Positions 56,960 to 64,000 of a DNA stretch of 64,000 nucleotides are shown in pieces. This DNA comes from Nocardiopsis trehalosi NBRC 14201 (GTDB lineage: Bacteria > Actinomycetota > Actinomycetes > Streptosporangiales > Streptosporangiaceae). The notes under the pieces were generated by a model. The model was not told the DNA's origin and did not search any database. It worked only from the letters and a program-made list of their open reading frames with translations. The position numbers were made by a program, and so were the translations under genes. Within the stretch, counting starts at the first letter, position 1; each line of letters starts with the position of its first letter. The stretch spans positions 17,244 to 81,243 of the forward strand of contig NZ_BCRK01000003.1 in assembly GCF_001552555.1 (NCBI RefSeq), given 5' to 3'.

Positions 56960-57664
56960 CTAGGCCGCGTCGGGGTCGCGGATGGCGGCCAGCAGGCCCT
57001 CGCCCACCGGCAGCAGCAGCGGCACCAGCCGCTCGTCCTCGCGCACCAGCCGGCCGGTCTCGCGGATGGCCGCGGTCTCGGGGCCGGGGGCGCTCAGCGG
57101 GCCGTCGTCGAACGGGCTCGCCTCCAGGGCGTGGTTGAACACCGCCACCCCGCCCGGCCGCAGCAGCCGCAGCGCCTCGGTCAGGTAGTCGGGGTACTCG
57201 GTCTTCACGGCGTCGGCGAACACCAGGTCGTAGGCGCCGTCGGTGAGCCGCGGCAGCACCTCCAGCGCCCGGCCGTGGATGAGCCGGGTGCGGTTGGCGG
57301 GGAACCCGGCCCGGCGGAACGCCGACCGGGCGGCCTCCTGGTACTCGGGGACGACGTCGACCGTGGTCAGGATGGCGTCGGGCCGCATGCCCCGCAGCAG
57401 CCACAGGCCCGAGCTGCCGCAGCCCGTGCCGACCTCGACGACCGCTCGGGCGCCGATGGCGGCGGCCAGGAAGCGCAGCGCGGCGCCCGCCGCGGGGCTC
57501 ACGGGGCGGGCGTCGGCCCGCTGCCCCGCCTCGCGCGCCGAGGCCAGGGAGTCGTCCTCGGCGGCGTACTGCTCCATGTGGGCCAGGGTGTGGTCTCGAC
57601 CGGCGATGACGGCCTCCCGCGCGTCGGAGTGACGTGACTGTGCGCGGAACACGGCGCTCGTCAC
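56960..57664 (-). CDS. SAM-dependent O-methyltransferase (Rv1220c-like)
   Basis: 234 residues, GTG start at 57664. Segments: [19 protein letters not shown] (SAM loop), [37 protein letters not shown] and [16 protein letters not shown]. It belongs to the O-methyltransferase family 3 group. In mycobacteria and streptomycetes such a gene (Rv1220c) is divergent from sigE, exactly as here. Its substrate is not known. The start may lie further downstream, since no ribosome site is visible. Confidence 0.9.
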   Translation of the reverse strand: MTSAVFRAQSRHSDAREAVIAGRDHTLAHMEQYAAEDDSLASAREAGQRADARPVSPAAGAALRFLAAAIGARAVVEVGTGCGSSGLWLLRGMRPDAILTTVDVVPEYQEAARSAFRRAGFPANRTRLIHGRALEVLPRLTDGAYDLVFADAVKTEYPDYLTEALRLLRPGGVAVFNHALEASPFDDGPLSAPGPETAAIRETGRLVREDERLVPLLLPVGEGLLAAIRDPDAA

Positions 57665-57753
57665 TCGGAGTCGCCGGGTGATTACCGGGTGGCCATGTCC
57701 CAGGGCACACCCTAGCCTGCCGGAGCCGGATCACGGCGTGTTCACGGCGGGCG

Positions 57754-57780
57754 GGAACTTAATCCGGACCCGGTGGCGTT
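57754..57780 (+). promoter_or_regulatory. ECF-type autoregulatory promoter of sigE
   Basis: GGAACTT (57754-57760), 16 bp spacer, CGTT (57777-57780), about 130 bp before the sigE start. This is the consensus of SigE/RpoE-type ECF promoters and suggests positive autoregulation. Confidence 0.8.
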
Positions 57781-57911
57781 GCAACGAGGGAAAGGTCTCG
57801 ACCGACCGGCCGGAGCACCGGCCGGAACCGCAGCATCACGACGGACGTCCGCTCCGGCGCGCCACCCCCCGGCGCCGCGCGGCGCACGGCGCCCGACCGA
57901 AGGGAGCACGG

Positions 57912-58529
57912 GTGGCAGACTCCGACTCTGCCGTTGACTTCGAGCAGTGGGAGCCGCCGAGCTGGGACGAGGTCGTCCGCACCCACTCGGCCCGCGTCTA
58001 CCGGCTCGCCTACCGCCTGACCGGGAACAAGCACGACGCCGAGGACCTCACCCAGGAGGTCTTCATCCGGGTCTTCCGGTCGCTCTCCAACTACACCCCC
58101 GGCACCTTCGAGGGCTGGCTGCACCGCATCACCACCAACCTCTTCCTCGACATGGCCCGCCGCCGGGCGCGCATCCGGTTCGAGGGGCTCGCCGACAACG
58201 CCGACGAGCGCCTCCAGGGGCGCGAGCCCTCGCCCGCGCAGTCCTACGACGACCGGCACTTCGACGCCGACATCCAGGGCGCCCTCGACGCGCTGCCCGC
58301 CGAGTTCCGCGCCCCCGTCGTGCTCTGCGACATCGAAGGCCTGTCCTACGAGGAGATCGCCGCCACGCTGGGCGTCAAGCTCGGCACCGTCCGCAGCCGC
58401 ATCCACCGCGGCCGCGCCCAGCTCCGCAAGGCACTGGAGCACCGCCGCCGGCTGGCCGCCGACGCCGGACTCGACGCGGGCGGCACGGACGGCACGGTGG
58501 CACACGCCTGGACCCGGGAGGTGGAGTGA
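57912..58529 (+). CDS. sigE: ECF RNA polymerase sigma factor SigE
   Basis: 205 residues from GTG 57912 with AAGGGAG at 7 bases. Region 2: [57 protein letters not shown]. Region 4: [40 protein letters not shown]. Gene order (methyltransferase < > sigE, anti-sigma, HtrA) is that of M. tuberculosis Rv1220c-Rv1223, where SigE governs envelope and oxidative stress. Overlaps the possible GTG start of rseA. Confidence 0.95.
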   Translation: MADSDSAVDFEQWEPPSWDEVVRTHSARVYRLAYRLTGNKHDAEDLTQEVFIRVFRSLSNYTPGTFEGWLHRITTNLFLDMARRRARIRFEGLADNADERLQGREPSPAQSYDDRHFDADIQGALDALPAEFRAPVVLCDIEGLSYEEIAATLGVKLGTVRSRIHRGRAQLRKALEHRRRLAADAGLDAGGTDGTVAHAWTREVE

Positions 58530-58531
58530 AC

Positions 58532-59221
58532 ATGGACCACATGGGGGAGCGCCTGTCCGCTCTGGTCGACGGCGAACTCGGCCACGCCGACCGCGACCGC
58601 GCGCTGCGGCACCTCGCGTCCTGCGAGAGCTGCCGGTTCGAGGCCGAGATGCTGCGCCGGCTCAAGCGGCGGCTGCACGGGCTCGACGCACCGCAGCCCT
58701 CCACCGACTTCATGGGCCGGCTGGCCGCGCTGAGCGCCGCCCCGCCCTCCGCCGACCCGCCCTTCGGCCCGCCGCCGCCCGGCGGCCGCCCGTTCGGCAG
58801 CATGCCCCCGCTGGGGTCGAGCCGCCCCCTGGGCGGCGGGCCCGCCCGCGGCGCGGCGCCCGGCGGCCCCGTTGTCGCGGTCGACGCCCGCGAACCCGCG
58901 GCCCCCCCGCCCGCCCCCGCGCGGCGGCGCCGCGACCGCACCCCGGAGCCGCTGTCGGTGCTCCGCCCCCGCTGGGGGCGCGCCCGCTACGCCGTCGCCG
59001 GGGTCTCGGTGGCCGCGCTCGCGCTGGGCTCCGCCTTCGTCGCGGGCGGCGAACCCCGCGACGTCCCCCTGGTCAGCCCGGCGCTGGAGGACTACGCCGT
59101 CGAGCACGCGCTCACCGCACGGCACGCCGCCCTGCCGGAGCGCGACGACTCCCAGGACGCCGACACCACCCTGCACGTCCCCGCCGAGGGCCCGTCCGAG
59201 GCCGCGGCCGACCCGCGGTGA
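58532..59221 (+). CDS. rseA: Zinc-associated anti-sigma factor RseA
   Basis: 229 residues. N-terminal ZAS domain GERLSALVDGELGHADRD, RALRHLASCESCRFEAEML with the His-x3-Cys-x2-Cys motif. Then a Pro/Gly-rich linker with GGRPFGSMPPLGSSRPLGGG, an Arg-rich patch, and one membrane helix (YAVAGVSVAALALGSAFVAG) before a short extracytoplasmic end. It should hold SigE at the membrane. ATG 58532 is chosen; GTG 58526 is in frame and overlaps the sigE stop. Confidence 0.9.
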   Translation: MDHMGERLSALVDGELGHADRDRALRHLASCESCRFEAEMLRRLKRRLHGLDAPQPSTDFMGRLAALSAAPPSADPPFGPPPPGGRPFGSMPPLGSSRPLGGGPARGAAPGGPVVAVDAREPAAPPPAPARRRRDRTPEPLSVLRPRWGRARYAVAGVSVAALALGSAFVAGGEPRDVPLVSPALEDYAVEHALTARHAALPERDDSQDADTTLHVPAEGPSEAAADPR

Positions 59222-60294
59222 GCGGCGGAGCGCCCTCGGGCGCCCGCACCACGCGCCCCGGTCCCGGCGCCGCCGAGTCGGTGGCGCTCCTGCTGGCCGG
59301 GGCGCTGCTCGTCCTGGTGGCGCTGTCGGCGTCGGTCAGCCCGGCGGTCGCCCAGGTGCCCGCGCCCGGCGCCGACGACGGACTCGCGGTGCTGCGCCGC
59401 GCCGCCGCGTCGGGTGGCGGGGTCGCCTTCGAAGGGGTGCAGGCCGTCACCGCCGCCGGTGAGGACGGCCCGCGCACCCGGCTCGTGGAGGTCGTCCATG
59501 TGCCGGGCGAGGGTACCGGGTTCTCCGGCGCCGCCGCCGAACCCGATCCGGCCCTGGTGGTCGACCAGAGCGCGTGGCGGCTGCGCCTGGACGAGGAGCT
59601 GCTGGGCGACCTGGCCGCCAACTACCGCGTGACCGACTCCGGCACCGGCCGGGTGTGCGGGCGCGAGGTGCGCCGCGTCGAGGCCCTGCGCGCCGACGGA
59701 TCGGTGGCGGGGCGGTTCTGGATCGACACGGAGACCGGCCTGCCGCTGCGCCACGAGGTGGTGGACGACGCGGGCCGGGTGGCCTACGGCGCCGAGTTCC
59801 TGCGCCTGCGGGTCGGCGGCACCCCGCCACTGCCGGACGGCGCCGAGGCGGCGGCCCCCTGGGGCGAACCGGTGGCCGACGGCGACGTCGAACGCCTGCG
59901 CGACGAGGGCTGGCACCTGCCCGGCCACCTGGCGTGGGACCTCCGGCTGGCCGAGGTCCGCGCCAAGGACGCCGAGGGCGGCCGGGTACTGCACCTCGGC
60001 TACTCCGACGGGCTGTCGGTCGTGTCGGTCTTCGTGCAGCGGGGCCGGCTGGCCGACGAGCCCCCGGAGGGCTGGACCACCGTGCCGACCGACCACGGCA
60101 CCGTCTACACCGGCGACACCCTGGGCCGCTCGCGCATGTGGGAGTCGGGCGGCTTCGTCTACACGGTCATGGCCGACGCCCCGCCCGAACTCGTGACCGC
60201 CGCCGTCGACGGCTTCCCGCCGCCCGGCGGCGACGGCGTCGCCCCGCGCCTCGCCCGAGGCTTCGCCCGTCTGGCGACTCTCCTCGGCCTCTGA
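59218..60294 (+). CDS. rseB: RseB/MucB-like sigma-E regulatory protein
   Basis: 358 residues, GTG overlapping the rseA stop (GTGA). After a signal/anchor helix (ESVALLLAGALLVLVALSAS) come the two MucB/RseB domains: GVAFEGVQAVTAAGEDGPRT, RFWIDTETGLPLRHEVVDDA (N-terminal LolA-like domain) and the C-terminal WHLPGHLAWDLRLAEV ... YSDGLSVVSVFVQRGRL ... ESGGFVYTVMADAP. In proteobacteria RseB protects RseA from proteolysis and senses envelope damage. Its presence between rseA and htrA completes a RseA-RseB-protease set. Confidence 0.85.
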   Translation: MSGGAPSGARTTRPGPGAAESVALLLAGALLVLVALSASVSPAVAQVPAPGADDGLAVLRRAAASGGGVAFEGVQAVTAAGEDGPRTRLVEVVHVPGEGTGFSGAAAEPDPALVVDQSAWRLRLDEELLGDLAANYRVTDSGTGRVCGREVRRVEALRADGSVAGRFWIDTETGLPLRHEVVDDAGRVAYGAEFLRLRVGGTPPLPDGAEAAAPWGEPVADGDVERLRDEGWHLPGHLAWDLRLAEVRAKDAEGGRVLHLGYSDGLSVVSVFVQRGRLADEPPEGWTTVPTDHGTVYTGDTLGRSRMWESGGFVYTVMADAPPELVTAAVDGFPPPGGDGVAPRLARGFARLATLLGL

Positions 60295-60366
60295 CCCCCA
60301 CCCCACCCACCAGCGTCACCAACCCCACCCGACCCCACCGGGGCCGCTGGCTGGTCCCGGCGCGAC

Positions 60367-60630
60367 CCGAGCGGACTCGCCCACTGCCCGGTCCCGGCCG
60401 TCGCCCCGCATGCGGTGACGCGCGTCGGGCCGTGGTCGGCGCGGTCGCGGCGGCGGCGCTGGCGGGGTCGCACATCGCGGCCGTGTTCCGGCCTCGGCCT
60501 CTGGTTCCCTTTCGCGCCTTGCGCACCGGTGCCGCCCGGCTTGGCGCCATCCGAGCGGGCTCGCCGGTGCCCGGTCCCGGCCGCCGTCCTCCGTGCGGTG
60601 ACGTGCGCCGGGCTGTGGGTGGCGCGGGCC
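60367..60630. repeat. Direct repeat, ~80 bp units, 184 bp apart
   Basis: Copy 1 at 60367-60444 and copy 2 at 60551-60630 share CCGAGCGGnCTCGCC, TGCCCGGTCCCGGCCG and TGCGGTGACGyGCGyCGGG. The spacing is close to that of the repeat at 32865-33170, though the sequences differ. Confidence 0.75.
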
Positions 60631-60803
60631 GGGCGACGTGAGGGTGGGTGGGCCATCTGACACCGCGGTCATGATCCCGGTCACGGCGCGGGGGGCGGTG
60701 GTGGGGCGATCGGCGGCCGTTGGAGGGCGGAAGTGGCGGTATCACGGTGCTTGCGGGGACATCTGATGCCATCGGGTGGTGCGTCGGGCCGTGGGCGGGT
60801 TGG

Positions 60804-60815
60804 CCGGTTAACCGG
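60804..60815. promoter_or_regulatory. Palindrome in the htrA promoter region
   Basis: CCGGTTAACCGG, a perfect 12 bp palindrome 54 bp before the htrA ATG, near a TTTATG/TATGTC -10-like stretch. A candidate operator; the regulator is unknown. Confidence 0.45.
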
Positions 60816-60869
60816 TGGTTTATGTCTTTCAGGCCATACTGGTGTCGGCAGCGACAGACGGAGATGTGC

Positions 60870-62783
60870 ATGACCGACGAGACCGGACCCCGCCCCGCCG
60901 AGGACTCCGGCGAGCCGACGTGGTCGCGCCCGCCCGCCGACTCCGGGGGCGGAGCGGTCGGCGGTCCCGCCGCGGACCAGGGGCCCGGCCCCGACGCGCC
61001 GGCCGCGGACGGTGCTTCCGACCCCACGCCCGGCCCCGACTCCCCGCCCGACGCGGAGTCGGCGCGACCCCCGGCCGCCTCCGGCGAGGCGGCCGCCGGG
61101 CATGCCCCGGCCGACGGCGCGTACGGCCCTCCACCGGGCGGCGCCCCGGGCGCGGCGGACCCGTACCCGCAGGAGAGCGCCGCGAGCGCGCAGGAGGGCG
61201 CCCCGTATGCGCAGGGGGGCGCGGTGAGCGCGCACGAGGCCGGCCACCCGTACGGGCAGGGGGGCGTTCCGAACGCGCAGGAGGGCGGTCCGTACGCGCA
61301 CGGGGGTTCCGCGCACGTCCCGCACGTCGCTCCCGGCGCCCACCCCTCGGGCGGCGCCTATCCCACCGGGTTCCCACCAGCCCCGGGCGGCCGACCCGGC
61401 ACCGGCTTCCCTGCTGCCCCCGGCGCCCCGCATCCCGGCGGCCGGCATTCCGGCGGCCCGTACCCCGGTGGTCCGGCCTACGGTCCCGGTGCCCCGCAAC
61501 CCCAGCAGCCCCAGCACCCGGCAGGCCCGGCCCACCAGGCGGGTTCCGCCTACCCGAGCGCCACTTCCGCCGACCCGCGTTCGACCGGCGTCTTCGCCCA
61601 CGGCGCCGGTCACCCGGGAAACCCCGGTCACCCCGGCGGCCCCGGTGGTCCCGGCGGGCCGCCCCCGGGGTATCCGGCGGGTCCGGGCGAGCCCGCGCAC
61701 CCCGACGGCCGCCGCCGGAGGCGCGGCGTGCCGGTGTGGGCGGTGCTCCTGACCGTGCTCGTCACCGCCCTGGGCGCCGCCGGGATCGGCGGCGTCGTGG
61801 GCGGCCGGTTCGCCGCCCAGACCGCGGCGCCCGAGCAGGTGGCGCCGCAGCTCGACAACGAGCCCCCCAGCGGCGCCCCCAGCCGCGCCCCCGACACGAT
61901 CGCCGGCATCTCCCAGCGGGTCAGCCCCAGCGTCGTCTCCATCCAGGACAGCGGGGCCGGCCTCAGCGGCAACGGGTCGGGCTTCGTCATCGCCGGCGAC
62001 CACGTCGTCACCAACAACCACGTCGCCGCCGCGCTGGAGGACGGCCTGGAGGTCGTCTACAGCGACGGCCGCACCAGCGCCGCCGAGATCGTCGGCACCC
62101 GGCCCGAGTCCGACCTCGCCGTGCTGGAACTGCGCGACCCCATCGACGTGGAGCCGCTGGAGTTCGGCGACTCCGACCAGGCCACCGTCGGCGACGAGGT
62201 CATCGCCATCGGCGCCCCGCTGGGCCTCGCGGGCACGGTCACCACGGGCATCATCAGCGCCGTCGACCGGCCGGTCCGGCTGGGCGAGGGGTCGGAGGCC
62301 GCGATCGAGGCGCTCCAGACGGACGCGGCGATCAACCCCGGCAACTCGGGCGGGCCGCTGGTCGACCTCCAGGGGCGCGTGATCGGCGTCAACTCGGCGA
62401 TCGCCACCATGGGCGGCCCCGAGAGCGGGCAGAGCGGCAGCATCGGGCTGGGCTTCGCGATCCCCTCGGCCGACGCCGAAGACGTGGTGCACGACATCCT
62501 GGGCGGCGACCCGGCGGCCCGCGCCGACCTGGGCGCCGACCTCGACCCCGGCCACGCCAACGGGGCCCGCGTCGAGGCGGTCGAGCCCGGCGGCCCGGCC
62601 GACCGGGCCGGTCTGCGCGCGGGAGACGTGGTGGTCGAGTTCGACGGCGAACCGGTCGACGACGCGGAGGCGCTGACGGCGCTGCTCGCCGAGCACCAGC
62701 CCCGCGACCGGGTCGCGGTCGGCTACGAGCGCGACGGCGAGTCGCACCGCGTCGACATCACCCTGGGCACGAACACGAACTGA
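60870..62783 (+). CDS. htrA: HtrA/DegP-like serine protease with long disordered N-terminus
   Basis: 637 residues from ATG 60870 with GGAG six bases upstream (an ATG at 60864 is also in frame). Residues 1-280 are Pro/Gly/Ala-rich with repeats such as AQEGAPYAQGG and NAQEGGPYAHGG; a membrane helix follows (GVPVWAVLLTVLVTALGAAG, about 285-305). The protease domain has His in TNNHVAA (~383), Asp in ESDLAVLE (~414) and Ser in NPGNSGGPL (~493), and a PDZ domain ends the protein (EPGGPADRAGLRAGDVVVEF). It degrades misfolded envelope proteins. It follows the sigE-rseA-rseB set. In M. tuberculosis htrA is followed by tatB; here a hemC-like gene follows. Confidence 0.93.
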   Translation: MTDETGPRPAEDSGEPTWSRPPADSGGGAVGGPAADQGPGPDAPAADGASDPTPGPDSPPDAESARPPAASGEAAAGHAPADGAYGPPPGGAPGAADPYPQESAASAQEGAPYAQGGAVSAHEAGHPYGQGGVPNAQEGGPYAHGGSAHVPHVAPGAHPSGGAYPTGFPPAPGGRPGTGFPAAPGAPHPGGRHSGGPYPGGPAYGPGAPQPQQPQHPAGPAHQAGSAYPSATSADPRSTGVFAHGAGHPGNPGHPGGPGGPGGPPPGYPAGPGEPAHPDGRRRRRGVPVWAVLLTVLVTALGAAGIGGVVGGRFAAQTAAPEQVAPQLDNEPPSGAPSRAPDTIAGISQRVSPSVVSIQDSGAGLSGNGSGFVIAGDHVVTNNHVAAALEDGLEVVYSDGRTSAAEIVGTRPESDLAVLELRDPIDVEPLEFGDSDQATVGDEVIAIGAPLGLAGTVTTGIISAVDRPVRLGEGSEAAIEALQTDAAINPGNSGGPLVDLQGRVIGVNSAIATMGGPESGQSGSIGLGFAIPSADAEDVVHDILGGDPAARADLGADLDPGHANGARVEAVEPGGPADRAGLRAGDVVVEFDGEPVDDAEALTALLAEHQPRDRVAVGYERDGESHRVDITLGTNTN

Positions 62784-62784
62784 C

Positions 62785-62811
62785 GGTCGGCCCCCCGCGC
62801 GGGGGCCGACC
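62785..62811 (+). terminator. GC hairpin terminator after htrA
   Basis: 11 bp perfect stem ggtcggccccc/gggggccgacc with a 5-base loop, starting 2 bp after the htrA stop. Confidence 0.65.
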
Positions 62812-63011
62812 CCCCGCCCCCGCCCGCCCATTCCCCGTTGATCTCGACGTCATCGGGGCTCGGGATCGCTCCCCATGGCCCGATGGCGACAAGGTCAACG
62901 GGGAGGGGTCTCGGGAGAGGGCGCCGCGCCGCGTCCACCGGGAGGGCGGCGGCACGGCACGACCTGCGCGAACGCCCTCCCACGGCCGGGGCGGGCGCGT
63001 ACCTTGGGCGC

Positions 63012-63958
63012 ATGCCCTCCGACCGCCCCCGCTGCGCATCGGCACCCGCTCATCCCCGCTCGCGATGGCCCAGGCGCGCCAGGTCCGGCGGCTCCTCGCC
63101 GCCGTCGACCCGGAGGTCCCCACCGCGATCGTGCCCATCACCACGTCCGGCGACAGGTGGCGCGGCGGCCTCGCGGCCCTCGGCGGCAAGGGCGCCTTCG
63201 TGGCGGAACTCGACCGCGCCCTCGCCCGTGGCGAGGTGGACGTCTGCGTCCACTGCGTGAAGGACGTGCCCGGCGACGTCCCGCGCCCCGACGGCTTCAC
63301 CTGGGCGGCGTACCCGCCGCGCGCGGACCCGCGCGACTGCCTGCTCGTGCCGGCCACCTCGAACGCCCGGAGCCTGGCCGGCCTTCCCCCGGGCGCGCGG
63401 GTGGGCACCTCGGCCGTGCGGCGCCGCGCCCAGCTCGGGCGGCACCACCCGCACCTGCGTACCGAGGACCTGCGCGGGAACATCACCGGCCGGATCGCCC
63501 GGCTCGACGCCGGCGCCTACGATGCCGTGGTCCTCGCCTACGCCGGCCTGCGGCGCGTCGGCCTCGCGCACCGCGCGGTCGAGATCCTGCCCACCGACGT
63601 GATGTGCCCGGCGGTCGGCGCGGGCGTGCTCGGCCTCGAATGCCGGTACTCCGACGACGGAACGGTGGAACTGCTGCGCCGACTGGACGACGCCGAGACG
63701 CGCGTCCACGTCACCGCCGAGCGGGCCATGCTCGGCGTGCTGGGCGGCCACTGCAACTCACCGATCGCCGGGCACGCGACCACCGCCCCTGATGGGCGGA
63801 TCGGCCTGTTCGGCGCGGTGTTCACGCGGGACGGCGCGGCGTGGGTGGACGCGCACGCGTGGGCCCGGCCGGAGCACGCCCGCGAGCTGGGCGCCGACGT
63901 CGCCGCGCGGCTGCTCCGCGCGGGCGCCCGCGCGGTGATCGACGGCATCCCGCACTGA
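63012..63958 (+). CDS. hemC: Hydroxymethylbilane synthase-like protein, frameshifted near its start
   Basis: From LRIGTRSSPLAMAQARQ onward (about 63032) the frame reads a full porphobilinogen deaminase domain to 63958: GGKGAFVAELDRALARGEVD, VHCVKDVPGDVPRPDG, VGTSAVRRRAQLGRHHPHLR, LRGNITGRIARLDAG, and GGHCNSPIAGH with the cofactor Cys. That frame has no start codon. The ATG at 63012 gives MPSDRP in another frame and joins it only if one C is added to the C5 tract at 63026-63030 (MPSDRPPLRIGTR). Thus a one-base loss, real or artefactual. Divergence: the usual HSxKDxP is HCVKDVP and the cofactor loop has an extra residue. It may be a paralogue rather than the housekeeping hemC. No other haem gene is near. 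Confidence 0.7.
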
Positions 63959-64000
63959 GCGGGCGCCCGCGCGTCGGGGGCGCGCCCCACTGCGGGGCGC

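Larger units (their letters stand above)
60295..60869. other. Intergenic region between rseB and htrA with direct repeats
   Basis: 575 bp without a convincing gene. It contains an ~80 bp repeat in two copies (60367 and 60551) and a perfect 12 bp palindrome near the htrA start. Apparent frames are repeat-derived and have no ribosome site. Confidence 0.55.

Noticed and set aside
63012..63790. Frame starting at ATG 63012 read without a shift
   Set aside because: After MPSDRP it gives Arg/Pro-rich shadow sequence, while the neighbouring frame holds the HemC domain. The ATG fits only with one added base.

Overview
The window is chromosomal DNA of a very GC-rich actinomycete. Several genes point to the Nocardiopsaceae: a secreted NAPase/streptogrisin-like protease, DUF397 proteins beside a WhiJ/AbaA-type regulator, mycothiol biosynthesis (MshB), an actinobacterial DUF3117 protein and a sigE-type ECF locus. 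The family assignment is an inference from gene content, not from a marker gene. No tRNA, rRNA, CRISPR array, insertion sequence or phage gene was found.

Layout. 1-9.6 kb: partial esterase-like phytase-family protein, Ser/Thr kinase, RecD2-like helicase with a large in-frame insertion, a gene-poor 1.4 kb gap, a small hypothetical gene, a NUDIX hydrolase and typA. 9.6-18.2 kb: an RdmC-like hydrolase, a LAL-type LuxR regulator and an imine-reductase-like enzyme under a MerR-type promoter; beta-carbonic anhydrase; a lipoprotein; and a second MerR gene divergent from an MFS exporter with a near-identical operator. 18.3-26.9 kb: two complete succinate:quinone oxidoreductase operons, transcribed away from each other, with a LysR gene between them. 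27.0-29.3 kb: a lower-GC regulatory island (ATP-binding anti-sigma-like protein, a twice-frameshifted XRE/DUF5753 regulator, two tandem DUF397 proteins). 29.3-37.4 kb: SpoU-type methyltransferase, a frameshifted small gene, TetR with its operator and an SDR, DUF3054, a repeat-filled spacer, an epimerase, an MHS transporter and a secreted S1 protease. 37.8-50.2 kb: conserved core with an S9 peptidase, mshB, a DUF6113-like gene, an M50 protease, fdxA, and the succinylase branch of lysine/peptidoglycan synthesis (dapC, dapD, dapE). 50.2-64 kb: a DivIVA-like protein, a leader ORF coupled to an exported protein, a membrane Ser/Thr kinase with a Q/P/G repeat tail, enoyl-CoA hydratase, DUF3117, pepA, and the envelope-stress locus O-methyltransferase / sigE-rseA-rseB-htrA, then a hemC-like gene with a frameshift at its start.

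How the genes work together. sigE has a GGAACTT-N16-CGTT promoter of the type ECF factors use on themselves; RseA (zinc anti-sigma), RseB-like sensor and HtrA follow, giving a complete envelope-stress circuit. The MerR/IRED and MerR/MFS pairs share a TTGACC-nTCACATCrATG element with a 20-21 bp spacer, so the two regulators may cross-talk. Several genes (XRE/DUF5753, the 125-codon gene at 30.0-30.4 kb, hemC) read correctly only if single bases are restored. Some of these sites lie in short homopolymers, so sequence error should be excluded before calling them pseudogenes.
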